Positions 7,698 to 14,910 of a DNA stretch of 64,000 nucleotides are shown one piece after another (the stretch's first letter is position 1; each line of letters begins with the position of its first letter). The notes beneath the pieces are model-generated. The model saw nothing but the letters and a program-made list of their open reading frames with translations, ran no database searches and was not told where the DNA came from. The position numbers and the translations under genes were made by a program. Source of the DNA: Halorussus vallis. GTDB lineage: Archaea > Halobacteriota > Halobacteria > Halobacteriales > Haladaptataceae. The stretch covers positions 2,356,001 to 2,420,000 of the forward strand of contig NZ_CP100000.1 in NCBI RefSeq assembly GCF_024138165.1. Direction: 5' to 3'.

Positions 7698-9416
7698 ATG
7701 GAGACGCCCGGTCGTATCGTCAGCGAACTCACCAGTCGCGGCTACAACGCCGACCGCGAGGCGGTGACGCTCCTCGCGGGCGCCGACGACCCCGCGGGCG
7801 CGCTCGAAGCCGCGGTCGAGCGCGCGCCCGCGGACGCGTTCAAACTCTCGGCCGACCACGTCCGTTCGATTTTGGAGGAGATGGGCAGACGCCCCTCCCC
7901 GGTTTCGAATGGAGCCGATTCTCATTCGAACGCCGAGACGACGCGGGCCTCTCCAGTAGAAACGAAGGGGGTCGAAAACGGCGCCGGCGGCGTCGCATCG
8001 TCGAGCGGCCGAGCGGCCGAGGTCGGTTCGGCCGCGGCGACCGCCGCGGCGGTCGCCGCGGCCGATTCGCCCGGCGACGCCGCAGACCCGTCGGACCGCG
8101 CGCGGTCGGACGAGTCGGCGGGGGCCTCCGTGTCGGACGACGGCCGAAATGCGAGCGAGTCCGGCGATGCCGCCGCCTCCTCGCGGAACCCGAGGTTCGA
8201 CCCGGAGACCGACATCGACGGCGATGTCACCGGCCAGAGCACGGGCACCGGCGAGTACGACGACTTCGTGCAGGTGTTCCGCGACCGGTTCAAGCGACTC
8301 TCGAAGCAGTTGCGCTCGCGGGTCAACGCCCGGCCCACTTCGGCGGTTCGGAAGATGCCCGGCGGCGGCGACACCGCCATCGTCGGCATGGTCAGCGACA
8401 TCCGATCGACCGCCAACGGCCACTGGCTCATCGAACTCGAGGACACGAGCGGGACCTTCCCGTGTCTCGTCATGAAGGACCGCGAGTTCGCCGACGCGGT
8501 CGACGAACTGCTGTTCGACGAGGTCATCGCGGTCGAGGGGACGCTGTCGAACGACAACGACGACGGGGACGGCATCCTGTTCGTCGACTCGCTGTACTTC
8601 CCCGACGTGCCCCGGACCTACAAACCCTCGACCGCAGACCGCCACGTCCAGGCGGCGCTCATCAGCGACGTCCACGTCGGCAGTCAGGAGTTCATGGCCG
8701 ACGCGTGGTCGCGGTTCGCGAACTGGCTCCACACCGAGGAGGCCGAGCGCGTCGAGTACCTGCTCATCGCCGGCGACATGGTCGAGGGCGTCGGCGTCTA
8801 CCCGAACCAGGACGAGGAACTCGATATCATCGACATCTACGAGCAGTACGAGGCGTTCTCGGAGTACCTGAAAGAGGTGCCCGGCGACGTGGAGATAATC
8901 ATGATCCCGGGCAACCACGACGCGGTTCGCCTCGCCGAACCCCAGCCCGGATTCGACGAGGAACTGCGGGACATTATGTCAGTCCACGACGCCCACATCT
9001 CGGCCAACCCCTCGACGGTCACCGTCGAGGGCGTCGACGTGTTGATGTACCACGGCGCCTCGCTCGACGAGGTCATCGCCGAACTCCCCGAAGAGAAGGC
9101 GAGCTACGACGAACCCCACAAGGCGATGTACCAATTGCTGAAGAAGCGCCACGTCGCCCCGCAGTTCGGCGGCAGAACCCGCGTCGCTCCCGAGGAGAAG
9201 GACTACCTCGTGATGGACGACGTGCCGGACGTGTTCCACACCGGCCACGTCCACAAACTCGGCTGGGGGAAGTACCACAACGTACTCGCGGTCAACTCCG
9301 GGTGCTGGCAGTCCCAGACTGACTTCCAGAAGTCGGTGAACATCGACCCCGACGCCGGGTTCGCGCCCATCCTCGACCTCGACACGCTCGACATGACGGT
9401 GCGGCAGTTCTCGTAA
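7698..9416 (+). CDS. polD1: DNA polymerase D small subunit DP1 (3'-5' exonuclease)
   Basis: Proofreading subunit of the euryarchaeal replicative polymerase D, partner of DP2 (not in this window). The 572-residue protein has a helical N-terminus (1-62), a disordered Ala/Ser/Asp linker (about 63-165), an OB fold (about 215-305) and a calcineurin-like phosphoesterase domain with SDVHVGS (323-329), AGDMVEG (358-364), PGNHD (404-408), YHG (451-453) and TGHVH (515-519), all metal-binding residues present. ATG 7698 is preferred over GTG 7692, two codons upstream. Its location a kilobase from orc1 is a replication-gene cluster. The linker DNA carries two ORB-like motifs in opposite orientation. Confidence 0.94.
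   Translation: METPGRIVSELTSRGYNADREAVTLLAGADDPAGALEAAVERAPADAFKLSADHVRSILEEMGRRPSPVSNGADSHSNAETTRASPVETKGVENGAGGVASSSGRAAEVGSAAATAAAVAAADSPGDAADPSDRARSDESAGASVSDDGRNASESGDAAASSRNPRFDPETDIDGDVTGQSTGTGEYDDFVQVFRDRFKRLSKQLRSRVNARPTSAVRKMPGGGDTAIVGMVSDIRSTANGHWLIELEDTSGTFPCLVMKDREFADAVDELLFDEVIAVEGTLSNDNDDGDGILFVDSLYFPDVPRTYKPSTADRHVQAALISDVHVGSQEFMADAWSRFANWLHTEEAERVEYLLIAGDMVEGVGVYPNQDEELDIIDIYEQYEAFSEYLKEVPGDVEIIMIPGNHDAVRLAEPQPGFDEELRDIMSVHDAHISANPSTVTVEGVDVLMYHGASLDEVIAELPEEKASYDEPHKAMYQLLKKRHVAPQFGGRTRVAPEEKDYLVMDDVPDVFHTGHVHKLGWGKYHNVLAVNSGCWQSQTDFQKSVNIDPDAGFAPILDLDTLDMTVRQFS
7891..7914 (-). promoter_or_regulatory. ORB-like motif inside polD1, minus orientation
   Basis: Minus strand CTCCATTCGAAACCGGGGAG followed by GGGC. 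Degenerate in the middle but with the TCCA...CGAAAC half and G-run. It forms an inverted pair with the better copy 36 bp downstream. Confidence 0.45.
7951..7974 (+). promoter_or_regulatory. ORB inside polD1, plus orientation
   Basis: CTCCAGTAGAAACGAAGGGG followed by GTCG, a near-perfect match to the archaeal ORB consensus, encoded within the linker of DP1 (SPVETKG, residues 85-91). The match is better than several intergenic copies. Confidence 0.7.
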
Positions 9417-9462
9417 CGGGCGCGTCGCGGATATGCGCGGAGCTTCTTCCGCCGTCGAAACG

Positions 9463-9499
9463 CGCGCAATCCCCGACGCGACGCGTCGGGGATTGCGCG
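9463..9499. terminator. Perfect 18 bp inverted repeat with 1 nt spacer
   Basis: Arms CGCGCAATCCCCGACGCG (9463-9480) and its exact complement (9482-9499) around a single A, in the gap between the convergent polD1 and a GNAT gene. There is no T-run, so it may act as a bidirectional 3' hairpin or as a protein site rather than a classic archaeal terminator. Confidence 0.6.
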
Positions 9500-9503
9500 T
9501 CTA

Positions 9504-9526
9504 TTTCCAGTCGAAACGAAGGGGTT
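9504..9526 (+). promoter_or_regulatory. ORB downstream of polD1
   Basis: TTTCCAGTCGAAACGAAGGG followed by GTT; the first 13 bases match the origin copy at 3294 exactly. It lies 5 bp from a perfect 37-nt palindrome and 5.8 kb from the AT-rich element. Confidence 0.7.
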
Positions 9527-9550
9527 TCGACCGAGAGAATTCGACTCGCT

Positions 9551-9967
9551 TCAGACCCGAGGCGGGTCGAGGCGGTACTTCACGGTCTGGTCGTTCTCGA
9601 ACCGTGGGCCGGTTCCGACGTCCTCGAACCCGGCGGTTTCGACCACCTCCCTGGTTTCGGCCTCGCTCTCGGGGACCAGCACCTCGACGGCCATCCCCTC
9701 CTTACGGGCGAACCGCGTCGGCTCTTCGAGCAGGCGATTCCGCGCGTCGGCCGACCCGCGGAGGTGGGTGACCAGTACGGATTCGGTGTCTGCGTCGAAG
9801 CCGACGAACCCGACGATGTCGGGGTCCTCGTCGTCCGCGTCGTCCGATTCAGCTTCGGCGACCCGGACGGTTCGGTCGTGAATCACGTTTCGCATCACCT
9901 CGGCCGGGGTGTCCGCGAGGTCGCCGAGTACCTCCTCGTCGTCTTCGACCGCGTCGCGTACGCGCAT
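9551..9967 (-). CDS. GNAT-like acetyltransferase domain protein
   Basis: Short (138-residue) cytosolic protein with the outline of a GNAT fold: MRVRDAVEDDEEVLGDLA at the N-terminus, a beta hairpin with VGFVGFDADTESVLVTHL, and a C-terminal FEDVGTGPRF typical of GNAT ends. The usual acetyl-CoA loop (R/Q-x-x-G-x-G/A) is replaced by RGSADARNRLLEE, so catalytic activity is doubtful. Convergent with polD1 and divergent from the TRASH/RecA gene, the two promoters sharing 148 bp. Could equally be a haloarchaea-specific protein of unknown function that resembles GNAT by descent. Confidence 0.55.
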   Translation of the reverse strand: MRVRDAVEDDEEVLGDLADTPAEVMRNVIHDRTVRVAEAESDDADDEDPDIVGFVGFDADTESVLVTHLRGSADARNRLLEEPTRFARKEGMAVEVLVPESEAETREVVETAGFEDVGTGPRFENDQTVKYRLDPPRV

Positions 9968-10115
9968 TGTTCACACTTCGAACGCGCCGAAGTTAAAACT
10001 CGCGGACGGCGGCGAGGCCGAATCGAGACACGAAACGCGAGACGGGGGACGGGGACCCGCCGGCGGCGTCGCTCCGACGCGTAGGTTCTTGGCCGTCCGG
10101 CCCATAACTGCGCCC

Positions 10116-11384
10116 ATGGCTGACACGGGGAGCGACGGGGGAGACGCAGGTCCCAGCGGGGACGCTGGCGGCGGTAGCATCGTCGAGAGCGACAGGGACG
10201 CAGGCCGCGGTGACGACCGGGGCGACGGGGGCGCGCGCGACGACCTCTGTGACTTTTGTCGACTTCCGTGTTCGAAGGGGACGGTGACGGCCGAACACCA
10301 GTCGACCGTCTACGAGTTCTGTTCGGACACCTGCCGGGAGGCGATGGCCGAGAGCGACCGGGTGTTCACCGAGTACCACGGCTTCCGGCGCATCCGAACC
10401 GGCGTCGAGGGCCTCGACCGGTTCCTCCCGCAGGGGTTCCCCCGCAACTCCTTCGTGCTCCTGTCGAGCGACGAGGGGTCGCGGGACACCGCGCTACTGG
10501 CCGAACTCGTCTGGCGCGCGCTCGAACGCGACGAACCTGCGGCGTTCGTCACGTTCACCGAACCGCCCATCTCGGTGGTCGAGCAGTTCCTCTCGCTCGA
10601 CTGGAACGTCCTGCCGTATCTGGAGGCCGACCAGTTACACATCCTCGACTGCTTCACCTACCGGGTGAGCAACCGCGAGCGGATGTTCGAGCGGATGAAC
10701 GAGTGGAACCGCCACCTCCACCGCATCACCGCCGACGCGACCCGGACCATCCGAGACCCCAGCGACGTGAGCGAACTTCAGAACAAACTCGACAACTGCC
10801 TCGAAGCGCTGGGCATGAGCGACCGCGGCATCGTCGCCGTCGACTCGCTGACGGAGTTCGGTACGCTCGTCCAACCGGTCCAGGCCTACAACTTCGTCAA
10901 GGACGTCCGGGCCGACGTCTGCAAGGGCCGGTTCGTCCCCATCTTCGCTGGCGGGACCGTCGCGGGCGGGTCCGAGGCTCCGCCCCGCGAGATGTTCCCC
11001 CACGACCTCGGCTACGCCGTCGACGGCATCGTGGACCTCCAACTCAACGGCGACATCGTCGAGGACACGCTCATCAAGCGCGCCCGCATCCGGAAGATGA
11101 ACGGCGTCCTGGCGATTCCCGAGTGGACGGCCTACGAGTTCACCGCCGGCGACGGACTGATCGCGTTCGACCCGCTGGAGGAGATAGAGCGGGCCTACGA
11201 ACGCCGCGAGGACGACCGCGCCGAGTCGCCGAACGAGCGGTTGAGCGACTACGTCGACGCCGACGCGGCCGGTCCGCAGTCGAACGGGTACGAGAACTCC
11301 GGACGAGGAACCGGGGAGCCGAGTCCCGAAGCGACAGAGGCCGACAGCGGTGACGGGAGCCGCGACGCCGGCGGCAGGGAGTGA
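10116..11384 (+). CDS. TRASH zinc finger plus RecA/KaiC-like domain protein (HTR-like)
   Basis: Protein of 422 residues combining an acidic Gly/Asp tail (1-43), a TRASH-type zinc finger (CDFC 45-48, C52, FCSDTC 68-73) and a RecA/KaiC-like domain starting FRRIRTGVEGLDRFLPQGFP. The P-loop position reads SSDEGSRDTA, lacking the GKT/GKS needed for normal nucleotide binding, while the rest of the fold (AAFVTFTEPPISVVEQFLS, GIVAVDSLTEFGT) is preserved. Related haloarchaeal proteins are annotated as HTR-like or RAD55-family ATPases and often act near signal transduction genes. ATG 10116 is chosen; upstream in-frame codons overlap the divergent promoter. The acidic C-tail (from about 375) is disordered. 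Confidence 0.8.
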   Translation: MADTGSDGGDAGPSGDAGGGSIVESDRDAGRGDDRGDGGARDDLCDFCRLPCSKGTVTAEHQSTVYEFCSDTCREAMAESDRVFTEYHGFRRIRTGVEGLDRFLPQGFPRNSFVLLSSDEGSRDTALLAELVWRALERDEPAAFVTFTEPPISVVEQFLSLDWNVLPYLEADQLHILDCFTYRVSNRERMFERMNEWNRHLHRITADATRTIRDPSDVSELQNKLDNCLEALGMSDRGIVAVDSLTEFGTLVQPVQAYNFVKDVRADVCKGRFVPIFAGGTVAGGSEAPPREMFPHDLGYAVDGIVDLQLNGDIVEDTLIKRARIRKMNGVLAIPEWTAYEFTAGDGLIAFDPLEEIERAYERREDDRAESPNERLSDYVDADAAGPQSNGYENSGRGTGEPSPEATEADSGDGSRDAGGRE

Positions 11385-11531
11385 GGCGTCCGGTTCTCGC
11401 TCGGACGCGTCGGACGACTCACACTCGCTGGCAAGCTTCTCACACATGAAAGCAGTTATCTGCGCCCCAGAGTTACCCACTCACATGCTCAGTCGTCACG
11501 TACGGGGGTTCTCGGAATCGAAGGTGGTCGC

Positions 11532-12710
11532 ATGCGCGTAGTCGCGAAGTTCGGCGGGACGAGTCTCGGCACCGGCGACCGAATCAATCGCGCGGCCGAC
11601 TCGGTGGCCGACGCCGTCTCGCACGGCCACGAGATAGCCGTCGTCGCCAGCGCGATGGGGAGCACGACCGACGACCTCCTCGACGAGATTCAGTTCGACG
11701 CCGCGGAGGCCGACCGCGCCGAAATCGTCAGCATGGGCGAGCGCACCAGTGTCCGGATGCTGAAGGCCGCCCTCGCCGCCCGCGGGGTCGACGCGCTGTT
11801 CCTCGAACCCGGCGGCGACCGCTGGCCGGTGTTCACCGACGAGCGCGGCGAGGTCGACGCCGAGCGGACTCGCGAGGCCGCCGCCGAACTCGCCGCCGAC
11901 CTCGACGGCGTGGTGCCGGTCATCACCGGGTTCCTCGCGGAGGGGCCGGACGGCGGGGTCACGACGCTCGGCCGCGGCGGGTCGGACACCACGGCCGTCA
12001 TGCTCGGTAACTACATGGACGCCGACGAGGTGGTCATCGTGACCGACGTCGAGGGCGTCATGACCGGCGACCCCCACGTCGTCGAGGGCGCGCGGAACGT
12101 CGCCGAAATCTCGGTCGACGAACTCCGCAACCTCTCGTTCCGCGGCGCGGAGGTCGTCGCCCCGAGCGCGCTCTCCTACAAGGACGACCGCCTCGACGTG
12201 CGCGTCGTCCACTACCAGCACGGCGACTTGCTGGCGGGCGGCACCAGCGTCGTCGGCGAGTTCGAGAGCCTCATCGACATGCGCGAGGAGCCGCTTGCCT
12301 GCCTGACCGTCGCCGGTCGGGCCATCCGCAACCAGCCGGGCATCCTCTCGGAGCTGTCGACCGCGCTCGGCGAGAGCGACATCAACGTCGACGCCGTCGC
12401 CAGCGGGATGGACTCGGTGACCTTCTACGTCGACGCTGAGGAGGCCGAGCGCGCCGAGAACATCCTCCACCGCGAGGTCATCGACGTCGACGCACTCTCG
12501 AGCGTCACGGTCGACGACGACGTCGCGGTCATCCGGGTCACCGGGGGCGAACTCCCGAACCGCGCGGGGGTCATCCGCGGACTGGTCGACCCCATCTCGG
12601 ACGCCCGCATCACCATCCACGACCTCATTACCAGCGCGACCAGCGTCGCGGTGTTCGTCGACTGGAACGAGCGCGAGCGCGCGCTGGAGATCATCCAGGA
12701 CGAGTTCTAG
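11532..12710 (+). CDS. lysC: Aspartate kinase
   Basis: First enzyme of lysine, threonine and methionine synthesis, phosphorylating aspartate with ATP. The 392-residue protein starts with the signature KFGGTS (6-11), has the kinase active-site stretch TTLGRGGSDTTAV and the aspartate-binding segment VTDVEGVMTGDP, and ends with two ACT domains (about 255-392, beginning LACLTVAGRAIRNQPGILSE and DDVAVIRVTGGELPNRAGVI), which normally bind lysine or threonine for feedback control. Short for aspartate kinases (usually 400-450), as in other haloarchaea. Apparently monocistronic; a hairpin-rich repeat element with a T-run begins two bases after the stop codon. Confidence 0.93.
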   Translation: MRVVAKFGGTSLGTGDRINRAADSVADAVSHGHEIAVVASAMGSTTDDLLDEIQFDAAEADRAEIVSMGERTSVRMLKAALAARGVDALFLEPGGDRWPVFTDERGEVDAERTREAAAELAADLDGVVPVITGFLAEGPDGGVTTLGRGGSDTTAVMLGNYMDADEVVIVTDVEGVMTGDPHVVEGARNVAEISVDELRNLSFRGAEVVAPSALSYKDDRLDVRVVHYQHGDLLAGGTSVVGEFESLIDMREEPLACLTVAGRAIRNQPGILSELSTALGESDINVDAVASGMDSVTFYVDAEEAERAENILHREVIDVDALSSVTVDDDVAVIRVTGGELPNRAGVIRGLVDPISDARITIHDLITSATSVAVFVDWNERERALEIIQDEF

Positions 12711-12712
12711 CG

Positions 12713-13028
12713 CCCACCTTTTTTTCTTCGTCGGGTAGCCGTGAGCGCCTTCGGCGCTCCGGCTACCGCTCCTCGAAAAAAGCTGGACCAAAAAAGGACA
12801 CGCGACTGTGCCGAGACGCGATGCGTCTCGGCACAGTCGCATCTTCGACTATTTGGTGCGATTTCTGCACTCGTACTGGTGCGGGCGCTTCGCGCCCTGC
12901 CGACCGCCACCGCACCGCGACAGCCACACGCCTCCCCAGCCGATTCCGTCGTGCCCTGTGGGCACTCAGTCATCCCTCGCGCGAAGAAGGTGCGGCCGAA
13001 ACCGCCTCGGCCGCGCCAGCGCGCGCCA
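12713..13028 (+). repeat. Dispersed hairpin-rich element, copy 2, at the 3' end of lysC
   Basis: Starts CCCACCTTTTTTTCTTCGTC two bases after the lysC stop. Hairpins: A (12734-12741 with 12760-12767, inner 12743-12749 with 12753-12759), B (12802-12819 with 12823-12840, perfect 18 bp), C (12883-12888 with 12892-12897), a short D (GCCC/GGGC near 12952-12963) and E (12992-12999 with 13007-13014). Linkers match copy 1 closely: CTCCTCGAAAAAA, TGGACCAAAAAAGG, CTGGTGCGGGCGCTTCGCGC, CCCCAGCCGA and GCGCCAGCGCGCGCC. Stems A, B and E differ yet pair. No plausible protein is encoded. The remaining 370 bases to pheS hold no other recognisable feature apart from a promoter-like GATAAACGG near 13354. Confidence 0.78.
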
Positions 13029-13401
13029 TGACTCTCGGCTCACCAGCGTCCGAATTGCGACTCCTCCGCCACTGTGCGAACCGTTCCCGCAATCCTTTTC
13101 ACCGATTACCGTCATCTATCGGGTATGCCATCCGAACCTCGGACCGGCGGTATCGCCGACCAGCCACGGCTTCGCGCGAGGTTCGGCTTCTTCTTCGCGG
13201 CCTGAGAGCGGCGGACTCCTCGGTACTCGAAACGGGCGCCGGGGACGAAACCGCTCTTCGCGCGGCGAGTCCACGCATTCGCCGCGCGAATCACGAAGCG
13301 TCCGGTCGGAGTATTCGGGACGAAACCCCCGAGACGTTCGACCGCGCTTCAGAAACGATAAACGGTGGCACGGGGACTACAAAGCAAAGACAGCCCAGAC
13401 G

Positions 13402-14910
13402 ATGAAACTACCAGCATCACAGGTCGCGGTGTTAGAAGCCGCGAGCGCGAACGACGCACAGCCGATAGACGAACTCGCCGAGACGGCCGACCTCAAGCCG
13501 GAGACGGCCACCGGCGCCGCCTTCGAACTCGAATCCGAGGGGCTCGTCGAGGTCGAAGAGTCCGTCGAGGAGACGGTGGCGCTCACCGACGAGGCCCGCG
13601 AGTACCTCGAAGACGCGCTCCCCGAGATTCGCCTCTTCGAGGCCGCCCTCGACGCCGGCGCAGACGACGACCCCGCCCAGATGGGTCGGGTCATCGGCCA
13701 GTCGGGACTCGAGGGCCCGCAGGTCGACATCGCGCTCTCGAACTACGCCCGGAAGGGCTACGGGACCATCGAGAGCGGCGAAATCACCGCCGACCCCGAC
13801 GCCGACCCCGAGAACGACGCGGAGGCCGCCGCGCTCTCGGCGCTCGAACTCGGCGAACCGGTCGCCGACGAGGACGTCCTCGACCAGTTAGAGAGTCGCG
13901 GACTGATTACCCGCGCCGAGTCGACGGTCCGCACGGTGACCCTGACCCAGGAGGGCGTCACCGCGCTGATGGAGGGCGTCGAGGCCGCCGAAACCGTGGG
14001 CCAACTCACCCCCGAGATGCTCACCTCCGGCGAGTGGCGCGACGTGGAGTTCGCCGAGTACAACGTCGAGGCCGACGCCGAGCGCCTCGACGGCGGCAAG
14101 ACCCACATCCTGCGCCAGACCGCGAACAGGGTCAAGGACACCCTCGTCGGCATGGGCTTCGAGGAGATGGAGGGTCCCCACGCCGACGCCGACTTCTGGA
14201 TCAACGACTGCCTGTTCATGCCCCAGGACCACCCGGCACGGACCCACTGGGACCGCTTCGCGCTCTCGAATCCGACCGAGATACGCGACTTGCCCGAAGG
14301 ACTGGTCGAGCGCGTCCACGACGCCCACATGCACGGCGTCGGTGACGACGGCGAGGGCTACCACTCGCCGTGGTCCGAGGACTTCGCGCGGGCCGTCGCG
14401 CTCCGGGGCCACACCACCTCGCTGTCGATGCGCTACCTCTCGGGCCACGAGGTCGGCGACCTCGAACCGCCCAAGCGCTTCTTCAGCGTCGAGAAAGTCT
14501 ACCGCAACGACACCCTCGACCCGACCCACCTGCTCGAGTTCTTCCAGATCGAGGGCTGGGTGATGGCCGAGGACCTCTCGGTCCGCGACCTGATGGGCAC
14601 CTTCGAGGAGTTCTACGCCCAGTTCGGCATCACCGACATCGAGTTCAAGCCCCACTACAACCCGTACACGGAGCCGAGCTTCGAACTGTTCGGCACCCAC
14701 CCGACGACCGGCGAGATGGTCGAGATCGGCAACTCGGGGATGTTCCGACCGGAGGTGCTCGAACCGCTGGGCATCGACTGCGACGTGATGGCGTGGGGCC
14801 TCGCCCTGGAGCGATTGCTGATGTTGATGTACGGCTTCGAGGACATCCGCGACGTCCACGGGACGCTGTGTGACCTGGAACTGCTGCGGGACACGGAGGT
14901 GCTTCACTGA
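13402..14910 (+). CDS. pheS: Phenylalanyl-tRNA synthetase alpha subunit
   Basis: Catalytic subunit of the (alpha-beta)2 enzyme charging tRNA-Phe. The 502-residue protein begins MKLPASQVAVLEAA and carries N-terminal winged-helix-type domains (about 1-210) as in archaeal/eukaryotic PheS, followed by the class II catalytic core: motif 1 around HILRQTANRVKDTLVGMGFE, motif 2 in RFFSVEKVYRNDTLDPTHL, and motif 3 in GMFRPEVLEPLG and WGLALERLLMLMYG. ATG 13402 is preferred; the open frame extends upstream only because of GC-rich non-coding DNA including the repeat element. Stop overlaps the pheT start by one base (TGATG), so pheST is a coupled operon. Confidence 0.95.
   Translation: MKLPASQVAVLEAASANDAQPIDELAETADLKPETATGAAFELESEGLVEVEESVEETVALTDEAREYLEDALPEIRLFEAALDAGADDDPAQMGRVIGQSGLEGPQVDIALSNYARKGYGTIESGEITADPDADPENDAEAAALSALELGEPVADEDVLDQLESRGLITRAESTVRTVTLTQEGVTALMEGVEAAETVGQLTPEMLTSGEWRDVEFAEYNVEADAERLDGGKTHILRQTANRVKDTLVGMGFEEMEGPHADADFWINDCLFMPQDHPARTHWDRFALSNPTEIRDLPEGLVERVHDAHMHGVGDDGEGYHSPWSEDFARAVALRGHTTSLSMRYLSGHEVGDLEPPKRFFSVEKVYRNDTLDPTHLLEFFQIEGWVMAEDLSVRDLMGTFEEFYAQFGITDIEFKPHYNPYTEPSFELFGTHPTTGEMVEIGNSGMFRPEVLEPLGIDCDVMAWGLALERLLMLMYGFEDIRDVHGTLCDLELLRDTEVLH

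Noticed and set aside
9909-10115. N-terminal extension of the TRASH/RecA protein
   Set aside because: Lies in the divergent promoter and overlaps the 5' part of the GNAT gene; ATG 10116 gives a typical acidic start.
12808-13401. N-terminal extension of PheS
   Set aside because: Would translate the repeat element; family proteins begin near MKLPASQ.
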